NCBI GenBank assembly: GCA_023412495.1
Contig: JAEYNP010000114.1
Coordinates: 1-64,000, forward strand
From: Pseudomonadota bacterium
GTDB taxonomy: Bacteria > Desulfobacterota > Desulfobulbia > Desulfobulbales > Desulfocapsaceae
Reading direction: 5' to 3'
Length of the DNA: 64,000 nt
Part shown: piece by piece, positions 1-8,519 of the stretch
Numbering within the stretch: position 1 is the stretch's first letter
Layout: every line of letters begins with the position of its first letter
The notes under the pieces: model-generated
What the model was told of the DNA's origin: nothing
What the model saw: the letters and a program-made list of their open reading frames with translations, nothing else
Databases searched by the model: none
Made by a program: the position numbers and the translations under genes

Positions 1-88
1 TCCTCAGTCCTCAGTCCTCAGTCCTCAGTCCTCAGTCCTCAGTCCTCAGTCCTCAGTCCTCAGTCCTCAGTCCTCAGTCCTCAGTCCT
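1..88. repeat. Heptanucleotide tandem repeat (TCCTCAG)n
   Basis: About 12.6 exact, uninterrupted copies of the 7-base unit TCCTCAG run from the left edge of the window. The array may extend beyond the edge. It stops 4 bases short of the stop codon of the leftward NUDIX/hydrolase gene, so it sits in that gene's 3' flank. The perfection of the copies suggests recent slippage. Seven is not a multiple of three, so length changes inside a gene would shift frame, but here no gene is crossed within the window. Confidence 0.97.
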
Positions 89-92
89 ATTC

Positions 93-1076
93 TTAGTCGG
101 ACAGCAGTCTGCTCCAGGGGAGATTCATGAAGCTTTCGTGCAGCATATGGTCGTCGTCCTCGAGGCGGATCTCCAGATCGGCAAAGGTCGCTTTGGCGAG
201 TGGCAGGACATGATCGGGCGGCGTCACCGTGTCGTTCTTGCCGATCACCAGCAGGCACGGGGTGGAGAGCCTCTTTGCCGGCGGCCGGAATTCCGGGAAA
301 TTGAGCGCCGGGGCCAGCAGGATCAGCCGCTCCAACTTGTCCGGTTTGCCGGCGGCATAGGCGGTTGCCATGAGGCCGCCGAAGCTTGAGCCGATGAGGA
401 TGAGGCGCTGCCGGTCGCGGCAGATTTCCGCGAGATGGGCGAGCCGCTGGGTAAGTGTTCCTGTGAAGTCGGGCCGGTGGATATGGGGAAAGTGCTCCTC
501 GAAATAGCGTCCCTTGGTGCCCCGCCCGGAGGAATCGAGGCCGTGCAGGAAGAAGATGCCATCAGGGGGCGGATAAGCTTCCCCTTGGAGTTTTTCCAGG
601 ATCCTCAGGCCGTCGGGGGTGAACGTTTCTCTCGAGCTGAGCCTCAGGGCTTCGTCGACCGGCATGAATATTCCGCTTTCCACCTCTGCCTCCTGGAGAA
701 TGAAAGGTCCGTTGTGACGGCACCTGTAGACACGGCCCCAGACCCGGTTGGCGCGGTCTTCATAGTAGTGGTCAAAGAGAAAGTGAAGAGGGACATTCGC
801 AATTCCCAACTCTTCCGCCAACTCCCTCGCTGCCGATTCCTCGTAGGACTCGCCTGCAAGCACTACCCCGCCGGCCGCCACATCCCAGTAGCCCGGATAG
901 ATATCCTTGCTGCGGGTCCTCTTTTGCAGAAAGAGCTCCCCCTTCTCGTTGAAGACCAGGATGTAGCTCGCCCGGTGAATGAGCCGCTCCCGGCGCATGA
1001 TACTGCGGGGCAGCTGCAGGGTTTTCCGGTTCTCCTCGTCGACTATCTGGACCGTCTCGTCTTTCTTGGTGGTCAT
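93..1076 (-). CDS. NUDIX hydrolase fused to a small alpha/beta hydrolase
   Basis: Two-domain protein of 327 aa. The N-terminal part resembles the YfcD/Idi-like branch of NUDIX hydrolases; a complete NUDIX box (G-x5-E-x7-R-E-x2-E-E-x-G) spans residues 70-92. The C-terminal part, from about residue 172, is a short alpha/beta hydrolase: an LHG oxyanion-loop motif near 178, the nucleophile elbow G-S-S-F-G with Ser231, and likely Asp282 and His310. The substrate is unknown; NUDIX enzymes cleave nucleoside-diphosphate-linked compounds and the second domain would be an esterase, thioesterase or similar. I chose the ATG at 1076 because GGGAG lies just upstream; the frame stays open 90 bases further. 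The gene stands alone, reads leftward, and ends next to the heptamer repeat. The fusion is the odd point: the two domains are normally separate proteins. Confidence 0.85.
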   Translation of the reverse strand: MTTKKDETVQIVDEENRKTLQLPRSIMRRERLIHRASYILVFNEKGELFLQKRTRSKDIYPGYWDVAAGGVVLAGESYEESAARELAEELGIANVPLHFLFDHYYEDRANRVWGRVYRCRHNGPFILQEAEVESGIFMPVDEALRLSSRETFTPDGLRILEKLQGEAYPPPDGIFFLHGLDSSGRGTKGRYFEEHFPHIHRPDFTGTLTQRLAHLAEICRDRQRLILIGSSFGGLMATAYAAGKPDKLERLILLAPALNFPEFRPPAKRLSTPCLLVIGKNDTVTPPDHVLPLAKATFADLEIRLEDDDHMLHESFMNLPWSRLLSD

Positions 1077-1313
1077 GGCGCTCCCGTGGGAAGAGTTGAT
1101 CATGAGGCTGTATCCTACCGTAACCGGCGAAATCCGCAAGCGAAGAGCCGGTGCTGTCGGAAGCACTCATTTTTTGCCCGAAAACCCGGATGAGCTTATT
1201 TCAGGGGTTTATCTCCGGTGCGGAAATGGTAACATTGGAGAACGCCTTGGAGATAAGGAAATATTATCCAATAGAAATTGAACAGAAGGTAATTTACGGA
1301 AAACGCTGGTTCT

Positions 1314-1901
1314 ATGAAAAAAAAGGACAATCCATTCGTTCACCTGGAGTTTTCGGAGGAGGTTACGGCCGACTTGCGCGGGCGGCAGTCGGTCCGGACG
1401 ACTTTCAAGCTGACGGAACGCTCCATCGATGCCCTCAGCATTCTGGCGGGACAGCTGGGAATTAAGCAGAAATCTCTTTTCGATCATTTGATCGAGGATA
1501 CCCAGGCCTTGAAAACGATAGCCGGCGAGGTCGAATCGTTCGGTCGGGAAACCCGGAGGATCGCCAAAACCTACGTGATATCCAGGAAGACTCTGGAGAG
1601 TCTTGAAAGAGTGTCTCTGCAGTACAACGCCCCCAGGGACGCCTTGGTGGAATACTCGATCGAACGGATATTGCCACTGCTTTTGCGCGAAAAGAAGCGC
1701 CACGGCAAGCGAAAGATGCTGCTGGAGGAACTGCGCACATACCTGCAGGAGGGGGCGGCTATCCTCGCCAAGGCCGAGCGGGAACTCGGGAATGATGATC
1801 CTGTCTTCCTGGAAGTCGCGAGTATGATGCGGGGCATTACCAGCTGTTGTCAGGAGGTCGAGCTGTGTGTGGCCAAGGGAAATAAGATCGAAGATTTTTA
1901 A
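1314..1901 (+). CDS. Protein with two ribbon-helix-helix-like segments, function unknown
   Basis: The 195-aa product is soluble and charged. Two stretches each look like a ribbon-helix-helix DNA-binding unit: a short strand with alternating polar residues (VRTTFKL, about residue 27; KTYVIS, about 85) followed by two helices (to about 62 and 121). The remainder is helical with many Lys/Arg/Glu and ends with two cysteines (178-179). RHH proteins normally dimerise to form one DNA-binding unit, so two copies in one chain would make a single-chain pseudo-dimer. No toxin, nuclease or phage gene lies next to it, so an antitoxin role is not supported by context. It could be a transcription regulator. 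I do not recognise a named family; the RHH reading rests on pattern alone. Confidence 0.6.
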   Translation: MKKKDNPFVHLEFSEEVTADLRGRQSVRTTFKLTERSIDALSILAGQLGIKQKSLFDHLIEDTQALKTIAGEVESFGRETRRIAKTYVISRKTLESLERVSLQYNAPRDALVEYSIERILPLLLREKKRHGKRKMLLEELRTYLQEGAAILAKAERELGNDDPVFLEVASMMRGITSCCQEVELCVAKGNKIEDF

Positions 1902-1989
1902 TGCCTATAGATTATTCGTTGAGAACAAACAAAATAATAATCTGCGCAAGGCACTTATCCCAATGTGGGGTTAGTAACTTAGACAGTTC

Positions 1990-2037
1990 TTGTTTTCTAG
2001 AAACAAACATCGTGAAGCTCTTACCCAGCTCAGCTGG
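1990..2037. other. Two small dyads in the leader of the diguanylate cyclase gene
   Basis: Two short inverted repeats lie between the RHH-like gene and the cyclase: TTGTTT-TCTAG-AAACAA (1990-2006) and CCAGCT-C-AGCTGG (2025-2037). Neither is followed by a T-run, so they are not convincing terminators. They could be operators or leader hairpins. I see no riboswitch consensus here; in particular the conserved core of the c-di-GMP-I aptamer is absent. Confidence 0.35.
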
Positions 2038-2116
2038 TGAGACCTGAAAGATGCCTCCTCTTTTTCTTTTTCCGCAGTTTGTGGTACATCAGAAGATAGA
2101 AAAGGCGATGCGGCAA

Positions 2117-2179
2117 TCGTATATCGAACTTTTTCCAGAGTCCATCTCCACGGGTTGGAGCACTTTTTACGGCTTGATC
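2117..2179. repeat. Dispersed repeat family A, copy 1 (right half only)
   Basis: The sequence from TCGTATATCGAACTTTTTC to CACTTTTTACGGCTTGATC matches the right half of copies 2 (28035-28193) and 3 (30140-30227) almost base for base. The left half, with the GTAAAAAGT arm, is missing. The copy ends 8 bases before the ATG of the diguanylate cyclase gene, so it supplies that gene's translation-initiation region. Confidence 0.85.
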
Positions 2180-2187
2180 AAATCATA

Positions 2188-4185
2188 ATGCTTGATTTCT
2201 TCCCAAAAACAACTCCCGGCGATATCTGGAGAAAGTTCCTGATTTACTTTCCGGCCGGCCTGCTTGCCGTTCTGATGGTTTTCTGGATGATCGCCCGCCT
2301 TGAAAACAAACAGATCCCGCTGATGATGGTGGATCACGAGCGCAGCCACCTGCTGCAGGCACAGAACCTCATCAGCCGTCAACTGGGCATGCTCACTGCC
2401 GAGCTGTTGGCTCTTGCCGAGAGCGGTAACCTGAAAAAGCATCTGTCTTTTTCGTCTCTGGAGAATTTGACGGAGGATTTGTATACCATAGCCGAAGATA
2501 AAAAGGCCTACGACCGGATGTCCTATCTCGACCAGACAGGAAGGGTGCTCGCTGTCTTCGACCGCCACATTCAGGAAACGGGGGATGACCGGCAGCAAGG
2601 ACAGTATCGGGACCTCATGCGGGAGGCACCGCCCCTTGCTCAGGGGGAAATTGCAGTTGCGGTGACAACCGGTGGGGAAGAAGGGAGTCCGGACATCCCC
2701 GACCGTCATGTCCTGCACCTCTCTACCCCTGTTTTCGACGACCTCGGACAACGACGGGGCATACTCGTGCTGGACTGCCGCACCAACCGTCTCATGGACC
2801 GAGTCTTTGAATCTTTCCCCGCACAGGAAGGCGAGAGGTTTCTGGTCATCGACAATGGCGGCCGGCAACTCAGAACCCTACCTGCCGGTAAAGATAACGG
2901 TGATCTGTTTCTCGCGGCGGGCCGGTCGGATCTTTGGCGGGCTATGCAGAACAGTCCCACCGGACACATCCGGACAAAGGACGGCCTGTTCTCTTTTACC
3001 AGCTTTTCGCCCGCCATGGAAATGCGCAAAGCGGCCGGGGCGGCTCGGCAGGGAAATGCGGGGCAGGATGCTCCGCGGACGACGGACGAGTATGCCTGGC
3101 ACATAGTATTGTTTACCCCCTTGCTGAAGCGTTCTCTGCTCGATATCGTCAGCCGGGAAGCAAACCTGTGGTTACTCGCCTTCGGCCTGGCCGCCCTGGC
3201 GACGGGATCGCTGCACCTGGCCATAAACCGGGCCAACAAGGAGAGGAGCGACAGGGCGGTTGCGCTGCTGTCGACTGCGATTGAGCAGAGCCCTGCGGCA
3301 GCGGTCATCACCGACAAAAACGGCCTCATCAGGTATGCCAATCCGAAATTTGTGGCCATGAGCGGCTACCGGCGCGAAGAGATTGCCGGGCAGAACCCGA
3401 GGATATTCAAGTCGGGTGAAACGCCGGAAGATGTTTACCGGAATCTCTGGCAGACCATTTCGGTCGGTCGGGTGTGGACCGGTGAGTTCCGGAACAGGAG
3501 AAAGGATGGGTCCCTTTACATCGTTTCGGCCAAGATCTCGCCGATTCTTCAAAAAACGGGGACGATCAGCGGCTATCTGGCCATCCAGGAAGACATCACC
3601 GAGAACCGGCGGTTGCAGCAGCAGCTCGAACGTCTGGCGACGATAGACGGCCTCACCGGCACCTATAACCGCTGTCATTTCCTTCAGCTGTTCAGCCAGG
3701 AATTGAAAAGGGAAGAGCGGTACGGCATGCCGCTCTGCCTGTTGATCTTCGACCTGGATCACTTCAAGGCGATCAATGATACCTACGGTCATCAGATCGG
3801 CGACAAAGTTCTCGAAGAATGCGCCCGAGTCGTCGACTCCACCCTTCGCGAGACCGATATCTTCGGGCGGCTGGGCGGCGAGGAGTTCGGCGTCGTCCTG
3901 TTGCAGACCGACCTCGACGGGGCAAGGCTGCTTGCGGAGAGGCTGCGGTCTGCAATCGAGACTATGCGGGTTGACTGCGAGGGCGGCACCATCCGAGTGA
4001 CGGTCAGTATCGGCGGCACCCAGTGGGACCGGAATGACCGAAAGGTCGAGGTCATCATGAACCGCGCCGACAATGCCCTGTATGAGGCCAAGAGAAGAGG
4101 ACGGAACCAGGTCTGCTTCATGGGCGCCTCCGAAGACGGGGACAGAAATCAGGTGGAAAACCTGAACCAACACCGGAACGCCTGA
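2188..4185 (+). CDS. Membrane PAS-GGDEF diguanylate cyclase with extracytoplasmic sensor
   Basis: Predicted to make cyclic di-GMP from two GTP in response to a signal outside the cytoplasm. Order in the 665-aa chain: transmembrane segment (about 17-35); a roughly 290-residue periplasmic sensor region of the double-Cache type by position and length; second transmembrane segment (about 325-345); PAS domain (about 360-475); GGDEF domain (about 490-650). The active-site GGEEF is at 563-567. An RETD motif five residues before it fits the RxxD inhibitory I-site, so product feedback is likely. The frame is open from a TTG at 2155, but that codon lies inside repeat family A; I prefer the ATG at 2188, although neither has a good ribosome-binding site. 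No EAL or HD-GYP partner lies nearby. Confidence 0.93.
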   Translation: MLDFFPKTTPGDIWRKFLIYFPAGLLAVLMVFWMIARLENKQIPLMMVDHERSHLLQAQNLISRQLGMLTAELLALAESGNLKKHLSFSSLENLTEDLYTIAEDKKAYDRMSYLDQTGRVLAVFDRHIQETGDDRQQGQYRDLMREAPPLAQGEIAVAVTTGGEEGSPDIPDRHVLHLSTPVFDDLGQRRGILVLDCRTNRLMDRVFESFPAQEGERFLVIDNGGRQLRTLPAGKDNGDLFLAAGRSDLWRAMQNSPTGHIRTKDGLFSFTSFSPAMEMRKAAGAARQGNAGQDAPRTTDEYAWHIVLFTPLLKRSLLDIVSREANLWLLAFGLAALATGSLHLAINRANKERSDRAVALLSTAIEQSPAAAVITDKNGLIRYANPKFVAMSGYRREEIAGQNPRIFKSGETPEDVYRNLWQTISVGRVWTGEFRNRRKDGSLYIVSAKISPILQKTGTISGYLAIQEDITENRRLQQQLERLATIDGLTGTYNRCHFLQLFSQELKREERYGMPLCLLIFDLDHFKAINDTYGHQIGDKVLEECARVVDSTLRETDIFGRLGGEEFGVVLLQTDLDGARLLAERLRSAIETMRVDCEGGTIRVTVSIGGTQWDRNDRKVEVIMNRADNALYEAKRRGRNQVCFMGASEDGDRNQVENLNQHRNA

Positions 4186-4385
4186 GGATCCTGTCGGAAC
4201 GGAATCTTCGGTCCGACCGGCCGCCATTGCCTCGCCAATGTCGGTCAGGACTGGACTTTTTCCTCCAAATCGTTATTTTTAGCTGGCTCTGTCTCCGAGA
4301 ATCGGCGGCGAGGTAATTATTTTTTAGATATTCAAGAGCAGGACAGGGAGCAAGCGTTCCGAGCGATCATGAAAAGGTATGCAAC

Positions 4386-5132
4386 ATGCAGGTTGAACTA
4401 AGTCAGTGGCTGAGTCAGGTGGCCGGGCTGTTGCCCTTTGGCTATTCCTTCGGGGCTGGAATGGTATCGGCGGTGAATCCCTGCGGTTTCGCCTTGCTCC
4501 CGGTCTACCTGTCGCTCTATCTGGGCGGCAAGGAGCACGATTTCCACCAGCGGTCCCTCTTCTTTCGGCTGATCAAGGCGTTCTGGATAGCGCTGGTGGT
4601 CACCGCCGGATTCGCCCTGCTTTTCGGCCTGGTGGGGGCGGTTGTTTCGGCGGGGGGCACCTTTCTGATGGGGGCGATGCCCTGGCTGGCGGTTGTCGTC
4701 GGCCTGGCCCTGTTCGTCTTCGGGATATGGATTCTGCTGGGCCATACCATAACGGTTTACGCCATCCAGAACCTGGCGAATAAGCTCGGCGATCCCCGGG
4801 AGATTTCCGTACTCGGCTATTTTCTCTTCGGCCTGGCCTTCGGAGCCACTTCGCTGGGCTGCACTTTGCCGATATTTCTCATGGTGGTCGGCAGTTCCGT
4901 GGCTTCCGGGAATTTTTCCGAGGGTTTTATGCAGTTTGCCGGGTATATTCTCGGCATGGGTGCCGTCATGCAACTCCTGACGCTCGGCATCGCTCTGGTG
5001 AAGGAGCGGCTGGTGGTCGGAACCCTGCGCCGGCTCCTGCCTTATGTGCAGAAGCTCTCGGGGGTGTTCCTGCTCGTCGCCGGCGGTTATATCGTCTACT
5101 ACTGGTTTTCCAGCGGAATTCTTCTGGGTTGA
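4386..5132 (+). CDS. CcdA/DsbD-family membrane thiol electron-transfer protein
   Basis: The 248-aa product is an integral membrane protein with about six hydrophobic segments. The two membrane-embedded cysteines expected of CcdA/DsbD transmembrane domains are present: Cys in NPCGFALLP (about residue 32) and Cys in TSLGCTLP (about 159). The family carries reducing equivalents from cytoplasmic thioredoxin across the inner membrane to periplasmic thiol proteins, for cytochrome c maturation or disulfide reduction. AAGGT lies 7 bases before the ATG. The rarD gene follows 61 bases downstream on the same strand. A thioredoxin-like partner is not adjacent, but the exported one at 32343 is a candidate client. 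The exact physiological partner is not shown by sequence. Confidence 0.85.
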   Translation: MQVELSQWLSQVAGLLPFGYSFGAGMVSAVNPCGFALLPVYLSLYLGGKEHDFHQRSLFFRLIKAFWIALVVTAGFALLFGLVGAVVSAGGTFLMGAMPWLAVVVGLALFVFGIWILLGHTITVYAIQNLANKLGDPREISVLGYFLFGLAFGATSLGCTLPIFLMVVGSSVASGNFSEGFMQFAGYILGMGAVMQLLTLGIALVKERLVVGTLRRLLPYVQKLSGVFLLVAGGYIVYYWFSSGILLG

Positions 5133-5193
5133 TACCTCTTCCCGCCTTCCAATAATTTCTCCGGGCCTGCCGCCCGGACTCCGAGAAAAAGAG

Positions 5194-6084
5194 ATGAGCA
5201 ACTACTACGGAATTCTGGCCGCCGCCGGCGCCTTTCTCCTCTGGGGAGTGCTGCCGGCTTACTGGAAGCTCCTCATATCCGTTCCCGCCACGGAGATCCT
5301 CTGCCACCGGATGGTCTGGTCGCTCGTTCTGACTCTGGGACTCGTCTATTTTTTCGGCAGACAGGCGGCCCTGCGGCAGGCGGTACGGGATCGCCGGACC
5401 CTCGTCTTCTTTACCGGCACGGCGCTTCTGCTCGCGTTCAACTGGCTGCTCTACATCTGGTCGGTCAATGCCGGTTTCATCGTCGAGGCGAGCCTCGGCT
5501 ACTTCATCAATCCGCTGATCAGCGTGCTGTTCGGCATGATCTTCTTTCGGGAAAGGATGAGGGCGGTACAGTGGCTTGCCCTGCTGCTGGCCGCCCTGGG
5601 GGTGCTGTATCTGACGCTGTATTATGGTCGATTTCCCTGGATTTCCCTTTCTCTGGCAGTGACTTTTGCGACCTACGGTCTGCTCCACAAGAAGACGGCG
5701 CTGGCCGCCCTGGACGGGCTGTGCCTGGAAACGGCGGTAGTGTTCCTCCCGGCCATGCTCTTTCTGGTGGGAGTAGAGGCAGGAACGGGTGGCTCCTTCG
5801 GCCACATGGGACTTGCCGGCTCTCTGCTCCTGGCCGGCTCCGGGATCGTGACCACCGTACCCCTGCTGCTCTTTGGCTACGCCGCGCAAAAGATTGCCCT
5901 TTCTTCTCTCGGGCTGATACAGTATCTCGCGCCGTCCATCAGTCTGGTCATCGGTGTCTGGGTCTACGGCGAGGACTTTTCCAAGCCGCGACTGATCGGC
6001 TTTTGCATTATTTGGCTGGCCCTGGGACTCTATATGACGGAGAACATCGTCAGGCGTCTCAGGTACGAAAAAAAGATGTTGTAA
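5194..6084 (+). CDS. rarD: RarD-type EamA-family transporter
   Basis: The 296-aa product is very hydrophobic with about ten transmembrane segments and two repeated EamA halves. It begins SNYYGILAAAGAFLLWGVLP, close to RarD proteins (named for chloramphenicol sensitivity). The family belongs to the drug/metabolite transporter superfamily; the substrate is not known with certainty. The frame is open upstream to 5044, but family alignment starts at the ATG at 5194. The gene converges on tex with only 38 bases between the two stop codons and no clear terminator there. Confidence 0.9.
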   Translation: MSNYYGILAAAGAFLLWGVLPAYWKLLISVPATEILCHRMVWSLVLTLGLVYFFGRQAALRQAVRDRRTLVFFTGTALLLAFNWLLYIWSVNAGFIVEASLGYFINPLISVLFGMIFFRERMRAVQWLALLLAALGVLYLTLYYGRFPWISLSLAVTFATYGLLHKKTALAALDGLCLETAVVFLPAMLFLVGVEAGTGGSFGHMGLAGSLLLAGSGIVTTVPLLLFGYAAQKIALSSLGLIQYLAPSISLVIGVWVYGEDFSKPRLIGFCIIWLALGLYMTENIVRRLRYEKKML

Positions 6085-6122
6085 ATGGGCCGAGTCGGCA
6101 GAGTCTATTCAGCCTGGAATTG

Positions 6123-8273
6123 TCAAGGTCCCCCCTCCTTTTTCCGCAGGGACAGAGCGATCCGGTTTCTTTGCCGGTCGATTTCCAGTACCCGAACCTC
6201 GACCTTCTGTCCGACTTTAACCACCTCGGCGGGCTCCTTGACGAATCGGTCGGCAAGCTGGCTGATATGGATGAGGCCGTTCTGCTTGATGCCGATATCG
6301 GCGAAGGCCCCGAATTTAGTGACATTGGTGATGATGGCCGGCAGCCGCATCCCCTCGCGCAAATCCTCAATGGTGTGGACGCCCTCGGCGAAACGGAACT
6401 GTTCGAAGGTCCTGCGCGGGTCCCTGCCAGGCTTGGCCAACTCAGCCATGATGTCGGTCAGCGTCGGCAGGCCGACCGTTTCGTCCACATAGCGGCGAAC
6501 ATCGATCTTCTGCCGCGCCGTTTCCGACTGCAGCAGGGTGTCCGGCGTCACGCCTGCGTCCTCGGCCATTCTTTTCACCAGGGAGTACCGTTCGGGATGG
6601 ACGCCGCTGGCGTCGAGCGGATTTCGGCCGTCGCGGATGCGCAGGAAGCCGGCGCACTGCTCGAAGGCCTTCGGGCCGAGTCTGGGGATCTTGAGGAGTT
6701 CACGGCGATCAGCGAAGGGACCATTTTCGTCGCGGTGGGCGACAATATTGGCGGCAAGGGTAGGGCCAAGCCCCGAAACGTAGGTCAGCAGCTCGCGGCT
6801 GGCGCTATTCAATTCAACCCCGACGCTGTTGACGCAACTCTCCACCACCTCCTGGAGGCCTTTTTTCATCTCCGCCTGGTTCACGTCGTGCTGGTACTGG
6901 CCGACACCGATCGATTTGGGATCGATCTTCACCAGTTCGGCGAGCGGGTCCTGCAGGCGCCGGCCGATCGAGACGGCGCCCCGGACGGTGATATCCTGAT
7001 CGGGGAATTCGGCGCGGGCGATTTCGGAGGCCGAGTAGATCGAGGCCCCGTCCTCGTTGACGAGGGTGATGACGATCTGCGGGGCAAGGCCCAGTCCCCG
7101 GATAAAGGCTTCCGTCTCACGGCCGGCCGTGCCGTTGCCGATGGCGATGGCCTCGATCCGATGTCTGGCGACTAGGCCTGTGACGATCCTTGCCGCCTCT
7201 TCCAGTTGACGGCCGCCGTGGGTGGGGAAGACGGTGGCGGTGTCGAGGAGCTTGCCCTGGGCGTCGAGGCAGACGACTTTCGCCCCCGTGCGGTAGCCGG
7301 GATCGAGGGCCAAGACCCGCAGCTGACCGAGGGGCGGGGCGAGCAGCAGCTCCCGGAGATTGTCGGCGAAGACCTTGATGGCTTCGGCATCCGCCCGGGT
7401 CTTCAATTCGCCCGCCAGCTCGTTTTCCAGCGACGGGGCGAGAAGCCGCTGGTAGCTGTCCTCGATCGCCCGGCTCAGCTCCTCCTGCCAGGGGCCTGAC
7501 TGCAGGTGGCGTTTGCGCAAAAGGCGCAGGGCGCTTTCCTCGGGCGGCCGGATCACGATTTTGATGACCTTTTCCTGCTCACCGCGAAACATGGCGAGCA
7601 GACGATGGCTTGGGGCCTTGGCTGCCGGCTCCTGCCAGTCGAAGTAGTCCCTGAACTTTTCCCCCTGGGTCATATTCTTCTTCACGGCCTTGGACACGAT
7701 GATGGCCTGATCCTGAAAGAGGCGGCGCAGTTCCGTCCTGGTCGGCAGGTCTTCGCTGATGTCCTCGGCAATGATGTCCCTCGCCCCGGCGAGAGCGTCC
7801 TCCTCGGTGACCACACCTTTGTCCGGGGCGATGAAACGGTCGAGCTGAAGGTTACGGGCGCCCTCAACGAGCATTGCGGCAAGGGGCGCAAGACCCCGTT
7901 CCCGGGCGGCAAGACCTCGAGTCTTCCGCTTGGGTCGAAACGGCAGGTAGATATCCTCCAACTCGGCCAGCGTTCCGGCACCGTTCAGCCGGCCGCCAAG
8001 TTTGGCGTCGAGCAAGTCGTTTTTTGCGAGGGTCTCGAGAATGGCTTCCCGCCGCCTGTCGATTTCCACCAGCTTGCGATGCTGCTCCCGAATGGCGGTT
8101 ACCGCCACTTCATCCAGGGAGCCGGTATGCTCCTTGCGATACCTGGCGATAAAGGGCACCGTCCCGCCTTCTTCGAGCAAGTCGAGGGTGTTGTCCACCT
8201 GTTCCACACGAAGGTTGAGCAGGATGGCGATCTGGTGCGCGTAGGGAGCTGGAGGGGTGGCTGTGGAGGTCAT
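6123..8273 (-). CDS. tex: Tex transcription accessory protein, S1 RNA-binding
   Basis: The 716-aa product has the length and order of bacterial Tex, a homologue of eukaryotic Spt6. Helical N-terminal region with PFIARYRKE; YqgF-like nuclease-fold domain from about residue 320 (LALDPGYRTGAKV); helix-hairpin-helix region near 500-560 (YVSGLGPTLAANIV); C-terminal S1 domain from about 645 (FGAFADIGIKQNGLIHIS). Tex binds nucleic acid and affects transcription elongation; its exact role varies among species. The ATG at 8273 is close to the family N-terminus. It is divergent from the FHA gene at 8520. Confidence 0.97.
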   Translation of the reverse strand: MTSTATPPAPYAHQIAILLNLRVEQVDNTLDLLEEGGTVPFIARYRKEHTGSLDEVAVTAIREQHRKLVEIDRRREAILETLAKNDLLDAKLGGRLNGAGTLAELEDIYLPFRPKRKTRGLAARERGLAPLAAMLVEGARNLQLDRFIAPDKGVVTEEDALAGARDIIAEDISEDLPTRTELRRLFQDQAIIVSKAVKKNMTQGEKFRDYFDWQEPAAKAPSHRLLAMFRGEQEKVIKIVIRPPEESALRLLRKRHLQSGPWQEELSRAIEDSYQRLLAPSLENELAGELKTRADAEAIKVFADNLRELLLAPPLGQLRVLALDPGYRTGAKVVCLDAQGKLLDTATVFPTHGGRQLEEAARIVTGLVARHRIEAIAIGNGTAGRETEAFIRGLGLAPQIVITLVNEDGASIYSASEIARAEFPDQDITVRGAVSIGRRLQDPLAELVKIDPKSIGVGQYQHDVNQAEMKKGLQEVVESCVNSVGVELNSASRELLTYVSGLGPTLAANIVAHRDENGPFADRRELLKIPRLGPKAFEQCAGFLRIRDGRNPLDASGVHPERYSLVKRMAEDAGVTPDTLLQSETARQKIDVRRYVDETVGLPTLTDIMAELAKPGRDPRRTFEQFRFAEGVHTIEDLREGMRLPAIITNVTKFGAFADIGIKQNGLIHISQLADRFVKEPAEVVKVGQKVEVRVLEIDRQRNRIALSLRKKEGGP

Positions 8274-8432
8274 TTCTTAATTTGAATCGTGTAGAGAAAA
8301 TGGTTTGATAAGCGGGTATTGAAAACAGGCGAAAAATCATCGCCCTCACCTCTGCTGTCACATTCGAACAGAATCATGTACTGCACGAAAACACTGTACA
8401 TTTCTTTTCCCGGAATATCCCCGGAAACTGGT

Positions 8433-8461
8433 TTGATTTTCGATTATGAAAAAGATATGCT
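8433..8461 (+). promoter_or_regulatory. Candidate sigma-70 promoter for the FHA gene
   Basis: TTGATT (8433-8438) and TATGCT (8456-8461) are separated by 17 bases and lie about 60 bases before the FHA start codon. The rest of the 246-base tex/FHA divergent region holds no other clear element. Confidence 0.45.
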
Positions 8462-8519
8462 GGCGGACATAGGTCTGGCGTAAGGCGGTTACCGTAAACA
8501 ATTATAAAATAGGCCGGAA

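Noticed and set aside
1..88. CRISPR array
   Set aside because: A pure 7-base tandem repeat has no spacers.
2000..2187. c-di-GMP riboswitch before the diguanylate cyclase
   Set aside because: The conserved aptamer core is absent; the region is explained by small dyads and repeat family A.
6085..6122. Bidirectional terminator between rarD and tex
   Set aside because: No stem-loop with T-run in the 38 bases.
5571..7175. Long frame crossing rarD and tex
   Set aside because: Runs through two well-supported genes in the wrong frames, low-complexity translation.
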